Shown piece by piece: positions 54,085 to 62,265 of a stretch of 64,000 nucleotides of DNA (position 1 is its first letter; each line of letters begins with the position of its first letter). Source of the stretch: Salipaludibacillus sp. CUR1. GTDB lineage: Bacteria > Bacillota > Bacilli > Bacillales > Salisediminibacteriaceae. The stretch spans positions 96,859 through 160,858 of the forward strand of contig NZ_JAIWPE010000025.1 in assembly GCF_021028955.1 (NCBI RefSeq), written 5' to 3'. Made by a program: the position numbers and the translations under genes. Below the pieces are notes generated by a model. That model was not told where the DNA came from. It searched no databases and worked only from the letters and a program-made list of their open reading frames with translations.

Positions 54085-54813
54085 TTGGCTGTGCTTTGGA
54101 GCTTTCTTAGTATTACCGGTTTTATACTTATCCATATACTCTCGAAATATATAAATTTTTATCATCACATCCCACGCAAAAAGTTATTATCCGCGGCAGG
54201 CGGATTGTCAATTGCTTATGTCTTTTTGCATATTATCCCTTACCTCCATTATTATCAGGCTAACCTTACTGAAGAGGCAGCTTACGGTTTCTATTTTGAG
54301 GACCGTTTTGTATATATCGCAGCATTGGCAGGGCTCGCCGTATTTTATGGATTGGAAAGAGCTGCTAAACAATACAAAAAAGAGAATAAAAGAAAATTAC
54401 CTGTGAAAGAGGAAATTTTCTGGATCCATTTAATGGCTTACAGCACTTATAACGGTTTAATTGGCTATCTAATCATCGGAGGAGAAAATGAAACGATGAT
54501 GGATTTTTTTCTGTTCTTTCTTGCACTTTCTATCCATTTTGTTATAAATGACCAGCATCTGCGCGACACGCATAAAAAGGATTATGACCATTATGGGCGT
54601 TGGATATTAGGGTTCGCTGTATTTTCGGGGTGGCTGCTAAGCCTTTTAATTAACGTGAGCCAATACATTGTCGCCCTCCTTTTTTCTTTCATGGCGGGGG
54701 CCCTAATTTTAAATATCTTGAAAGAAGAATTACCCGAAGAAAGGGAAAGCCACTTTGGAGCTTTTTCAGCAGGTGCTCTTCTTTACACCCTGGTATTACT
54801 AGTCAGTCTGTAA
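54085..54813 (+). CDS. membrane protein of unknown function, ZIP-like segment
   Basis: About 242 residues with seven to eight hydrophobic helices. I prefer the TTG at 54085, which has AAAGGAGG nine bases upstream, over the frame's ATG at 54004, which has none. Residues from about 34 (LLSAAGGLSIAYVFLHIIPYL) recall the first helices of ZIP metal transporters and related proteins, and HFVINDQHLRDTHKKDY is a conserved-looking histidine/aspartate-rich loop. Neither is enough to assign transport. The gene stands alone upstream of the c-di-GMP riboswitch unit. Confidence 0.65.
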   Translation: MAVLWSFLSITGFILIHILSKYINFYHHIPRKKLLSAAGGLSIAYVFLHIIPYLHYYQANLTEEAAYGFYFEDRFVYIAALAGLAVFYGLERAAKQYKKENKRKLPVKEEIFWIHLMAYSTYNGLIGYLIIGGENETMMDFFLFFLALSIHFVINDQHLRDTHKKDYDHYGRWILGFAVFSGWLLSLLINVSQYIVALLFSFMAGALILNILKEELPEERESHFGAFSAGALLYTLVLLVSL

Positions 54814-54957
54814 TCTATTAATGTTTTTATATTTTTATATAAAAAAGTCCAGTTTCTCTTAAGATTATCTTGAATAATATGCCAAAATATAGTAATGTTC
54901 ATTATAAGTAGTTCATTAGTAATACGTGCAAATATTAAATCATATGGATTAGGAACG

Positions 54958-55033
54958 ATCATGGCAAAACTGTGGAAACGCAGTGACGCAAAACTACAGG
55001 GGCTAAAGCGATGCTATGCCAGCCAGTTGCCGT
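54958..55033 (+). promoter_or_regulatory. cyclic di-GMP-I riboswitch (GEMM)
   Basis: The GEMM-I core appears in order: ATGGCAAAAC, a short hairpin with GGAAAC (the tetraloop arm), GTGACGCAAA, ACTACAGGGGCTAAAG, and GCCAGCCAGTTGCC closing the receptor arm. The GACGCAAA, GGGGCTAA and AGCC-GTTGCC blocks are the most conserved parts of this class. A terminator follows at 55043-55074, and the LuxR-type gene follows at 55157. A 6-bp hairpin CAGGAT-TCAC-ATCCTG (55036-55051) competes with the terminator's first arm, which suits a ligand-controlled switch. Confidence 0.93.
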
Positions 55034-55042
55034 TTCAGGATT

Positions 55043-55074
55043 CACATCCTGTAACACTAAGGATGTGTTTTTTT
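55043..55074 (+). terminator. terminator in the c-di-GMP leader
   Basis: CACATCC pairs with GGATGTG over an 11-base loop and is followed by TTTTTTT. It lies 83 bases before the LuxR-type gene, so it acts as the expression platform of the riboswitch. Confidence 0.82.
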
Positions 55075-55156
55075 ATAGTTGAAATATATGTAACTAAATA
55101 CTGTGCATATGGCTGGCCTCGTGTAGTCTCAAGACTATACAAGAGGAGGAAAGTTC

Positions 55157-55852
55157 ATGGTTAAAGTAAATGAGAAACTTCATTCCCGCCCTTCTTATAA
55201 AGTCATATTTAACGACCGGGAAAACCATTTTCCCAGGCAATTAATGAAGGATATCAGAGGGCGTCTGGAATCAATTTATTCAGAGAGCCGTGGTTATTCA
55301 GAATACAAAGGGAAAAATCAATGGGCTTTCTATCTCGTCCAAAACTATGACAAAAAAACAAAGTTATTTTTGGAAAGAGAGCTTTTGTTAAACCAACATA
55401 CATACGCACTGGTGGTTGTAAACACCCGGGTGACTAAAGACATGCTGGATTACCTTTCACTTCCCGTACAGGGAATTGTATCACTGTCCTTCTTAAGTTC
55501 CCGCTGCGGTTTAGTCATCGACAGTTTAACCCAAAACGGAATTTTTCTGGAACCTGAATTACATTGGGAGCTGAGCTTTGAACTATCTGAAAAGAAATCC
55601 TTTCATACTCCCATTAAACAATTTATATTAAATAAAGAAAAAATCACAGCAGATTTATCACCGCGGGATCAGCAGGTCCTTCAGTTATTGCTGGAAGGTT
55701 ATAATAATGCTCAAATAGCTGATAAGATGCACTTTGCCCGTTCTACTATTTCTACTATTATCAGTTCTCTATTAAAGAAAATGAAAGCTAATGACCGGAC
55801 AGACTGCACCGTTAAAGCGATAAGAAATGGCTGGGTGGATTGCCAGCGGTAA
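55157..55852 (+). CDS. orphan LuxR-type transcription regulator with degenerate receiver-like N-terminus
   Basis: A 231-residue protein. The C-terminal GerE/LuxR helix-turn-helix covers about residues 167-211, LSPRDQQVLQLLLEGYNNAQ then IADKMHFARSTISTII. The N-terminal about 140 residues look like a response-regulator-like fold without the phosphorylated aspartate; LSLPVQGIVSLSFLSSRCGL and NGIFLEPELHWE recall the end of receiver domains in DegU-type proteins. No sensor kinase is adjacent. SD GGAGG precedes ATG by 8. It sits alone behind the c-di-GMP-I riboswitch, so it probably links this second messenger to transcription of unknown targets. Confidence 0.85.
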   Translation: MVKVNEKLHSRPSYKVIFNDRENHFPRQLMKDIRGRLESIYSESRGYSEYKGKNQWAFYLVQNYDKKTKLFLERELLLNQHTYALVVVNTRVTKDMLDYLSLPVQGIVSLSFLSSRCGLVIDSLTQNGIFLEPELHWELSFELSEKKSFHTPIKQFILNKEKITADLSPRDQQVLQLLLEGYNNAQIADKMHFARSTISTIISSLLKKMKANDRTDCTVKAIRNGWVDCQR

Positions 55853-55893
55853 CTTAATAAATTGAAGCCGCGGCAAAAAAAGGAACCACTAAG

Positions 55894-56020
55894 AGGCTGG
55901 GACAAAAGAATAGATATAATGAAAGCCGAACAAAATTTACGAATTTTGTTCGGCTTTCATTTGAGAAAAAGAGTGATTTCAGCCGCCAGGCGGACGCTTG
56001 CCCAGGGGCTTGCCTTCAGC
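55894..56020 (-). repeat. dispersed repeat, copy C (inverted relative to A and B)
   Basis: Read on the minus strand it contains CAAGCCCCTGGGCAAGCG and CCGCCTGGCGGCTGAAATCA, then the hairpin GAAAGCCGAACAAAATT with its complement (55919-55960). GAGGCTGGGACAAAA (plus strand, 55894-55907) marks the outer edge. The last motif is widespread in Bacillales intergenic regions. It sits between the convergent LuxR-type gene and pfkA. Confidence 0.85.
55919..55960. terminator. bidirectional terminator inside repeat copy C
   Basis: ATGAAAGCCGAACAAAATT pairs perfectly with AATTTTGTTCGGCTTTCAT around TACG. It lies between two convergent genes. The U-tract is weaker than at other sites here, so termination efficiency is uncertain. 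Confidence 0.7.
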
Positions 56021-56108
56021 TGCTTCGAAAAATCCGTATTCTTTCTATAAAAATACGCGTTGCTTCATCAGCCGGTTGACTCCCGGCTAAGTTTTATGCC
56101 TTGTCCCG

Positions 56109-57068
56109 TTAGATAGATAGAATTTCATTCAGTTTATACATCTCCCGGTTAAAAGTTTTTTCTGTAGTTAAGGACTCTGTAATATCCATATTAAATAATG
56201 AGTTGTTTTTTATACCGATGACCTGATTCGTTTTTTTGTTCAGTAACAGTTCAACTGCCATGACTCCCATTTTACTGGCTAAAATCCTGTCAAATGACGT
56301 AGGATCGCCTCCCCGCTGGATAAATCCTAAAACAGTAATCCTGGCATTAACGTCTGCCTGTTTCAGCAGTTTTTCCTGCAAATCAGATGCGTTCCCTGAT
56401 CCTTCAGCCAGCATAATAATGTGGTGCAGCTTTCCTCTTTCTTTTCCCTGGATTATTTTAGCTATAATTGTTTCTATATTGCCTGGCTCTTCAGGTATAA
56501 TGATACTCTCCGCTCCGCCGGCAATACCTGCGTACAGAGCAAGATCCCCGCAGCTTCTCCCCATCACTTCTATAATAGTGGCTTTCTCATGAGATGTGGA
56601 AGTATCCCGGATTTTTGTTACAGCTTCAAGAACTGTATTAATAGCAGTGTCAAACCCAATCGTATATTCTGTGTAATTAAGGTCATTATCTATTGTGCCG
56701 GGAATTCCGATTGTTTTTATCCCCATTTCGCTGAGTTCCTGAGCCCCTCGGAAAGATCCATCTCCTCCGATGACTACTAATCCGTCAATCTGGTGTTCTT
56801 TTAACACCTTTAAAGCTTTTGCTCTTCCTTCAGGCGTCCTGAATTCCTCTGACCGGGATGATTTTAAAATGGTTCCTCCTTTGTGTATAATGTCCCCAAC
56901 CGATGACGCGTCCATTTCTATCAGATTGCCTTCAATAAGCCCTTTATATCCTCTGTAAACACCATAAACTTTTAAATTAAAGTAAACTGCTGACCGTACT
57001 ACTGCTCTTATAGCTGCATTCATTCCAGGTGCGTCTCCTCCGCTTGTTAATACGGCTATTCTATTCAA
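56109..57068 (-). CDS. pfkA: 6-phosphofructokinase
   Basis: ATP-dependent kinase that makes fructose 1,6-bisphosphate, the control step of glycolysis. Conserved segments: TSGGDAPGMNAAIRAVVR (residue 8 onward), GGDGSFRGAQELSE, and the catalytic GIPGTIDNDLNYTEYTIGFDTA with the aspartates near residue 127. Length 319 is standard for bacterial PfkA. In B. subtilis pfkA is followed by pyk; here it ends next to repeat copy C with no pyk after it, so this may be a rearranged or second copy. Confidence 0.95.
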   Translation of the reverse strand: MNRIAVLTSGGDAPGMNAAIRAVVRSAVYFNLKVYGVYRGYKGLIEGNLIEMDASSVGDIIHKGGTILKSSRSEEFRTPEGRAKALKVLKEHQIDGLVVIGGDGSFRGAQELSEMGIKTIGIPGTIDNDLNYTEYTIGFDTAINTVLEAVTKIRDTSTSHEKATIIEVMGRSCGDLALYAGIAGGAESIIIPEEPGNIETIIAKIIQGKERGKLHHIIMLAEGSGNASDLQEKLLKQADVNARITVLGFIQRGGDPTSFDRILASKMGVMAVELLLNKKTNQVIGIKNNSLFNMDITESLTTEKTFNREMYKLNEILSI

Positions 57069-57212
57069 TTAGCATCCCCCTTCTCGCTTCTGTGGTCTGA
57101 CGTCTATCATATATATTTTATGATACATACAATTGTCACATTATTCTAGCTTTTTTTAAAACCAATTTAAGAATTTATTATAATAAAAAGTTAAAATTTC
57201 AGCACATAAAAA

Positions 57213-57236
57213 GAAACAGCCATGGCCGGCTGCTTC
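57213..57236 (-). terminator. terminator after the YjcZ-like gene
   Basis: GAAGCAGCC pairs with GGCTGTTTC around a 6-base loop, followed on the minus strand by TTTTTATG, 8 bases after the YjcZ-like stop. Confidence 0.85.
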
Positions 57237-57243
57237 CGTAAAC

Positions 57244-57312
57244 CTATTTTTTATAAGCGAGCCCGACGATAATTAACAGGACAAACATGACAACAATGAG
57301 CAGAAAAGTCAT
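57244..57312 (-). CDS. YjcZ-like sporulation peptide (22 aa)
   Basis: Encodes MTFLLIVVMFVLLIIVGLAYKK from ATG at 57312. AAGGTGGTG lies five bases upstream. An ATG at 57330 would add MQGGDP. The core FLLIVVMFVLLIIVG closely follows the FALIVVLFILLIIVG motif of the YjcZ family, tiny single-span proteins found across spore-formers and often produced in sporulating cells. It lacks the glycine-tyrosine-rich N-terminus common in the family. It has its own terminator and lies between pfkA and the HtrA-like gene. Confidence 0.72.
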   Translation of the reverse strand: MTFLLIVVMFVLLIIVGLAYKK

Positions 57313-57389
57313 CGGATCACCACCTTGCATTTTGGCTTACATAATATGCTATGATGGTTTGTTCTGTTTTGCCTGGACAATTCTATTTG

Positions 57390-58259
57390 TTAATCATTTA
57401 TAAACTCTTCAAAAGCATTCACCGGGATGGCCAGCCCCACTTTCGTATTTGTACCCTCGTAATCCATTCTCGTTGTGGCATAGACCATGCCGATCACTTT
57501 ACCTTTATTGTTAATTACAGGACTTCCGCTGCTTCCCTGGTAAATTGGAGCGTCAAGCATCAGAACTGGCTCTTCACGGCTTTGGGTGGAGGTGGTTCCT
57601 ATAATAGCGCCTTCATTAGCAATATAGTTAAAGAAGAGAGGGTTCCCAATGACGTAAACAGAGCTGTCCATTTCCCAATTGTTTTCAAACTCAAGGGCAG
57701 GATAATTTTTTTCTTCCTCAGTGTCGATTTGCAGGACAGCCACATCGAGCTGGTCGTCTGTCTCTATGACTTCAGCTCTGTGATGGTCACCATTCTGGAA
57801 AGATACCGTCGGCTGGGGATCATTGCCGATCACATGCTCATTTGTCATAATATAACCTTCTTCTGAAAAATAGAACCCCGTCCCTTTACTGTTGCCAGCT
57901 CTTACAACGACAATAGAGTCTTTATAATTTTGAACCTCCTCATTATTCGATAGTTCCTGAGAGGTAGCAAGGAATTCTATTGCCGGGAGATTAAATAATC
58001 TGGGCCAGATGGCAAACACATTACTTAATAAAGCGACAGCAACGAGTGAAGCGATAAATATCTTGATTCCTTTTCTTTTGCGCTTCGGTTTCTGGTCTTC
58101 TTCCTCCTCGTCAGGGTTAAAAAACTCTTCTTTTGTATAATACTTTTCTCCATCGAAGAAAAGTTCTTCTTCTTTTTTTTCAGTGGAAAGTCCGGTTTCA
58201 TCTATCTCTTTATCATAACTTTCATCATCACGCTTGTAACTGATTGTCTTCCCCTCCAC
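57390..58259 (-). CDS. membrane-anchored HtrA-like trypsin-fold serine protease
   Basis: A 289-residue protein with a charged cytosolic N-terminus (about 1-65), one membrane helix (IKIFIASLVAVALLSNVFAI, about 66-85) and an extracytoplasmic protease domain. The catalytic triad is visible: histidine in MTNEHVIG, aspartate in QLDVAVLQI, serine in YQGSSGSPVINN. Unlike typical HtrA/DegP it has no PDZ domain after the protease; the chain ends after the domain. It probably degrades or processes misfolded secreted proteins. Monocistronic, divergent from the DUF4190 gene. Confidence 0.9.
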   Translation of the reverse strand: MEGKTISYKRDDESYDKEIDETGLSTEKKEEELFFDGEKYYTKEEFFNPDEEEEDQKPKRKRKGIKIFIASLVAVALLSNVFAIWPRLFNLPAIEFLATSQELSNNEEVQNYKDSIVVVRAGNSKGTGFYFSEEGYIMTNEHVIGNDPQPTVSFQNGDHHRAEVIETDDQLDVAVLQIDTEEEKNYPALEFENNWEMDSSVYVIGNPLFFNYIANEGAIIGTTSTQSREEPVLMLDAPIYQGSSGSPVINNKGKVIGMVYATTRMDYEGTNTKVGLAIPVNAFEEFIND

Positions 58260-58423
58260 TTCTTGAACAAAAACTTACATGATTCTCCACATATTTTATC
58301 ATAAAAATATTTTAAACACAGAAAACGTTCCTGGAGGAAACAACTTTTACCCTTATGTGATTGTTTTACACTTTCGGTCACTGTAAAATTAAATAGAAGC
58401 TGTTAAGAATATGAGGTGATTTT

Positions 58424-58720
58424 ATGAACGGCCCAGCTCCACAGCATCAGAATAAAAACATGACACAAGGTTTCGATAACAATGTGAAAGCAATTATCTC
58501 TGCTTTTTTTGGTGCGCTCTCACTATTATCAATGCTTGTTATCGTTTTTGTCGGCATGCTTTTTGGTTTAATCAGTATTGTATTAGGTATTATCGGACTT
58601 CGGGAAATGCGTCATTCAGGCCAATATGGCAAGGGAATGGCAATAACAGGCATTATCTGCGGCTCTGTTTCAGTCGGGCTTCCTCTCTTAGTCTCTGTCG
58701 CATTCATGGTGGCGGGTTAA
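58424..58720 (+). CDS. DUF4190 membrane protein
   Basis: A 98-residue protein with a short hydrophilic N-terminus (NGPAPQHQNKNMTQG) and two hydrophobic hairpin segments (about 22-60 and 68-96). The pattern GLISIVLGIIGLREMRHSGQYGKGMAITGIICG is the DUF4190 signature, in which G-x-I-x-G-I-x-G-L/H precedes a charged turn and a second G-rich helix. Members are common in Firmicutes and Actinobacteria, with no established function. Ribosome binding site GAGGTG. Possibly co-transcribed with the DUF1992 gene 56 bases downstream. Confidence 0.85.
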   Translation: MNGPAPQHQNKNMTQGFDNNVKAIISAFFGALSLLSMLVIVFVGMLFGLISIVLGIIGLREMRHSGQYGKGMAITGIICGSVSVGLPLLVSVAFMVAG

Positions 58721-58776
58721 TTAGTCTGCTAATAGCGTCTTTGGAAGAAGGACTTACTTGACAGGGGGACTGAATT

Positions 58777-59115
58777 TTGGAAAATAAATATAATGACCTG
58801 ATCGGAGACATTATTAAATCTTCGAAAAGCATGAATGATATTAAAGGAAAAGGGAAGCCGCTCCCAAAAGAGTATTTAAGGAAAGACACTTTTCAGCAAT
58901 TCCAAAAGATCGCTAAAGAAGCCGGCTATCTGCCTGAATGGCTTAAACTGCAAAAAGAAATTCATCATGAGCTTAAATTGGTTCAGCCCGGTAAACAAAA
59001 CATGGAAAAAATAAATAATAAAATCAGGAGATATAATAAACTGTGCCCTTCTCCGCTCCAAAAACCACTCGTTAATGAAGACAACTATAAAGATGAAAGC
59101 CACAGATGGAAATGA
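58777..59115 (+). CDS. DUF1992 (DnaJ-homologue subfamily C28-like) protein
   Basis: A 112-residue helical protein. The DUF1992 landmarks are visible: DIKGKGKPLP near residue 19-28, a helical segment GYLPEWLKLQKEIHHELK, and NKLCPSPLQKP near the C-terminus. The family also forms the conserved domain of human DNAJC28; no J domain is present here. The biochemical role is unknown. The start chosen is TTG at 58777 with a GGGGG site upstream. It follows the DUF4190 gene. Confidence 0.82.
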   Translation: MENKYNDLIGDIIKSSKSMNDIKGKGKPLPKEYLRKDTFQQFQKIAKEAGYLPEWLKLQKEIHHELKLVQPGKQNMEKINNKIRRYNKLCPSPLQKPLVNEDNYKDESHRWK

Positions 59116-59198
59116 AATCTTTATACATGAACAGCACCAGTGAAATGCTTCTTAGCGACACTCCCTTTGTTTCAAGGGCAGAGAATAAATATAAAAAA

Positions 59199-59221
59199 GC
59201 ACCCGGAAAAGTTCCGGGTGC
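59199..59221. terminator. terminator of rlmN (usable from both sides)
   Basis: GCACCCGGAA pairs with TTCCGGGTGC, followed on the minus strand by TTTTTTAT. It separates the convergent DUF1992 gene and rlmN. Confidence 0.9.
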
Positions 59222-59239
59222 AGTTTGCATGGATAAAGG

Positions 59240-60334
59240 TTAAGCTTTAGTTTTTAATTTCTTTTTCGCTTTTTCTTTATCTTTTTTCATTTGCTTACTT
59301 CGCAGCTGGCCGCAGGCGGCATCGATATCCGAACCTTGTTCGTGCCTCACGCCGCATTGGATGCCGTTTTTCATCAAAATATCGTAAAAAGTGAGAATAG
59401 ATCCTTTTTCACTCTGTTTATACTGAATATATTCATCCACTGGATTGTAAGGAATCAGGTTTACGTAAGAAAGTTTTTTCTTATCTTTAATAAGCTCAAC
59501 AAGTTCTCTTGCATGTTCCGGCTTATCGTTTACTCCATCAAGCAGAATATATTCAAATGTCAGCCTCCGGTTCTTTTTCTCCAGATAGTAATCAACGGCT
59601 TCCATCAATTTTTCAATAGGCTGGGCTTTATTAACTTTCATGATTTTTGTCCGCAGCTCATTGTTTGGCGCATGAAGGGAAACAGCCAGATTAACTTGAA
59701 GGTCTTCCTCTGCAAATTGGTATATCTTATTAATGATCCCGCTCGTGGATACTGTGATATGGCGCGCCCCTATTGCGAGTCCTTTATCACTGTTAACTAC
59801 CCTCAGGAAGTTCATCAGGTTTTCATAATTATCGAATGGTTCGCCAATTCCCATTACCACAATATGACTGACGCGTTCACCTTCTCCTGCGTGATCCATG
59901 CTGTGCTGGACATTCATAATTTGCTGGACGATCTCACCGCTTGATAAATCCCTGTCTTTAGTCAGCAGGCCGCTGGCACAGAAACTGCAGCCGATATTAC
60001 AGCCCACTTGAGTTGTTACACAAACAGACGATCCATAGTCAAATCTCATCAGAACAGTTTCAATTAAATTTCCATCTTTTAACCTAAACAGAAATTTTTC
60101 AGTTCCGTCCTGTGAGACTTGTTTAGAATGAAGCTCAAGCGACTGTATAACAAAGTTCTCTTCTAAAAGTTCTATACATTCTTTTTTTAAATTCGTCATG
60201 TCAGAAAAACTTGTGACACGTTTAATATATAACCAGTCCCAAACCTGGGAAGCGCGGAACGCTTTTTCTCCCCGTTCTGTGAACCAGATTTTTAATTGAT
60301 CAAAAGTTAATCCATAAATGGATGGTTTCTCCAT
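59240..60334 (-). CDS. rlmN: 23S rRNA / tRNA adenine-C2 methyltransferase RlmN
   Basis: Radical-SAM enzyme that methylates C2 of A2503 in 23S rRNA (and A37 in some tRNAs). The cluster motif is C112-x3-C116-x2-C119 in [24 protein letters not shown] and the late [21 protein letters not shown], with the catalytic cysteine, are family hallmarks. At 364 residues the length is normal, and the C-terminus is lysine-rich (KKLKTKA). The Cfr-specific differences are not evident, and no antibiotic-resistance setting is present, so housekeeping RlmN is preferred. Confidence 0.95.
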   Translation of the reverse strand: MEKPSIYGLTFDQLKIWFTERGEKAFRASQVWDWLYIKRVTSFSDMTNLKKECIELLEENFVIQSLELHSKQVSQDGTEKFLFRLKDGNLIETVLMRFDYGSSVCVTTQVGCNIGCSFCASGLLTKDRDLSSGEIVQQIMNVQHSMDHAGEGERVSHIVVMGIGEPFDNYENLMNFLRVVNSDKGLAIGARHITVSTSGIINKIYQFAEEDLQVNLAVSLHAPNNELRTKIMKVNKAQPIEKLMEAVDYYLEKKNRRLTFEYILLDGVNDKPEHARELVELIKDKKKLSYVNLIPYNPVDEYIQYKQSEKGSILTFYDILMKNGIQCGVRHEQGSDIDAACGQLRSKQMKKDKEKAKKKLKTKA

Positions 60335-60470
60335 TGTAAACCCTCATTTCAGATGTTAATACTAAAAAAGAATTATACTTTACTAAACGCCGGTTTTCAA
60401 GCCATCTGACATTTTCTCAATTTCACCTTAATTATTCAAGCATGACAGCTCGTCATTTCCATAGAATAAA

Positions 60471-61712
60471 CTACAAACTGTTCTTCCTGCTTATCGGCAT
60501 CGTCATACAACGGGGCCCGCCGCGTCCCCTGGCGAGCTCTGAACTAGGGACCTCTATGACATCAAGACCATAAGATTTAAGTGTATCGTTTGTAACATAA
60601 TTCCGGTCATATGCAACCACTGTCCCAGGAGCCAATGCAAAGGTGTTGCTTCCATCATTCCACTGTTCTCTTGCTGCTTCAATAACTTGCCCGTCCCCTA
60701 CCGGGATCAGTTCCAGTTCATTAAGGTGCAAACATGATTTTAAAGTTTCAATCAGGTTGGACTTTCTCTCCACTTCCACCTGTCTATTACTATTCTCTCT
60801 TAAAATATACAGGTTCATTTCATCAGCAATTTTCATCACAGCAGGATGAACAGTAAATTTATCAGTATCAAGCTGGGTAAATACCGTATCCAGGTGCATA
60901 AAAGCACGTTTTTTTGGTATTTCAACTGCAATTACTTGTTTAATAGGAGAATTCATTGAACGAAGCTTTTTGAACAGTATTTCAATTGCTTCAGGACTCG
61001 TTCTTGCACTTAAGCCTATCGCCAGTGTATCTTGCGAAAGCACAAGTATATCGCCCCCCTCAATCGGAAAACGCGATTTATCATCGTTTACTTGGGGAAT
61101 ATATGAATCGCTAAAAAGCGGGTGGTGCGCTGTAATATATTTCATAAATAACGTTTCATTTTTCCTGGCCGTATGATCCATACGGTTGTATGAGATACCA
61201 TGACCGATAATTGATGCGGGGTCTCTCGTAAAATACATGTTTGGCAATGGGTCGATATAAAAAGGTTTATTACTGTCAATTAACCCCGGAAGGACAAGAT
61301 CTGTTTCTACTTTAACCTCTTCTTTGCGTATCCCGCTTATCAGCATGTTTACAAGTTCCTCGGGCTCTCTATCAGCAAGATACTCGTACAAATATGTATA
61401 CACCTTGTCCTCTTCCTGATGAGTTAATTGAGAAAGTTTTATAAAGTCTTTAATAAATGCTTTTTTTACTTCTTCAGCTTTAAGTGCCTCGGTTGCCAGA
61501 TCCGTTAAATAAAGGACTTCCGCCCCTTTACTTTGGAGAGCTTTAGCGAATTGGTCATGCTCTTTTTGAGCCACCCGTAAATTAGGAATATCATCAAAAA
61601 GCAGCGCCTCCAGATAATCAGGGTATATATTTTCAATTTCTTTACCCGGACGGTGAATAATTACTTTTTCAAGTGTTCCAATTTCTGAATAAATATTAAA
61701 AGGTGATGTCAT
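60471..61712 (-). CDS. arcA: arginine deiminase
   Basis: Hydrolyses arginine to citrulline and ammonia, the first step of the arginine deiminase pathway that yields ATP anaerobically and raises pH. Seen: the N-terminal EKVIIHRPGKEIENIYPDY, PNMYFTRDPAS, the EGGDILVLS segment, MHLDTVFTQLD with a catalytic histidine, and the nucleophile C402 in GGPRCMTMP near the C-terminus. Length 413 is standard. The partners arcB, arcC and arcD are not next to it, so either the operon is split or the enzyme works in another pathway. The promoter region (61713-61990) shows no clear ArgR or Fnr site to me. Confidence 0.94.
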   Translation of the reverse strand: MTSPFNIYSEIGTLEKVIIHRPGKEIENIYPDYLEALLFDDIPNLRVAQKEHDQFAKALQSKGAEVLYLTDLATEALKAEEVKKAFIKDFIKLSQLTHQEEDKVYTYLYEYLADREPEELVNMLISGIRKEEVKVETDLVLPGLIDSNKPFYIDPLPNMYFTRDPASIIGHGISYNRMDHTARKNETLFMKYITAHHPLFSDSYIPQVNDDKSRFPIEGGDILVLSQDTLAIGLSARTSPEAIEILFKKLRSMNSPIKQVIAVEIPKKRAFMHLDTVFTQLDTDKFTVHPAVMKIADEMNLYILRENSNRQVEVERKSNLIETLKSCLHLNELELIPVGDGQVIEAAREQWNDGSNTFALAPGTVVAYDRNYVTNDTLKSYGLDVIEVPSSELARGRGGPRCMTMPISRKNSL

Positions 61713-61995
61713 AGCGGATTTCTCCTTTCATATCTGTGTAATGTATAAAAATTGCGAGTTTAGATTATCTACCCTTAAAGAGACCCGATCAACCTGATTA
61801 TTCTTAATAAACTATTATGTATGATTCCTTCAAACCGAATTACAAGCGTTTCAACAGGCAGAGCTGTGTACTGAGACTGTTTACTAAATTATCGGCTTCC
61901 GTCCTTAAAAGCTAAGAAAGCCTGGTGCGAAAGCTACATTCACATCAGACTTCCGAAAGGGTTTATTACTACTTTCATTACCAGACTTAAAAGGC
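61713..61995. other. intergenic region upstream of arcA
   Basis: About 280 bases separate arcA from the DUF4025 gene. Only a half-matched catabolite-type motif (ACAAGCGTTTCAAC, 61831-61844) stands out, and it misses two core positions. No open frame here has a ribosome binding site. Confidence 0.35.
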
Positions 61996-62169
61996 TTAAT
62001 CGTTTCTCTCCCTGTCTTTTTCCTGATCAATGGTACCTTCGTTATAAACATCGGAAACTTGTTCATGGACGACGGCTAAACCTTCTGAGGCAGTGGTTTG
62101 ATTTTCCTCGCCTGCCTGGTAATTTTTCTCCAGCGCCTCATTTTGTGATTTATTATTTTTTCTTTTCAT
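61996..62169 (-). CDS. DUF4025 (YozQ-like) small protein
   Basis: A 57-residue hydrophilic protein from the ATG at 62169, which has AAAGGAGG eight bases upstream; a longer frame to 62193 lacks a site. The segment GLAVVHEQVSDVYNEGTID matches the DUF4025 motif GLAxTHEQVSDxYxEGT known from Bacillus YozQ. The N-terminus is basic (KRKNNKSQNE). Function unknown; such proteins are typical of spore-forming bacilli. Monocistronic, between arcA and the thiolase gene. Confidence 0.85.
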   Translation of the reverse strand: MKRKNNKSQNEALEKNYQAGEENQTTASEGLAVVHEQVSDVYNEGTIDQEKDRERND

Positions 62170-62265
62170 CAGCAAGGCCTCCTTTAAAATCATCTTTAGT
62201 ATCCCGTTTCAAAGAAGAATCTATGCAAAATCGGCCTGCTAAAGACGGGGTTATTGAACAATGAG

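Noticed and set aside
54895..55164. 89-codon frame across the c-di-GMP leader
   Set aside because: It runs through the aptamer and terminator, whose conserved RNA motifs explain the sequence.
61831..61844. Catabolite (cre) site upstream of arcA
   Set aside because: Mismatches at two core positions of the consensus.
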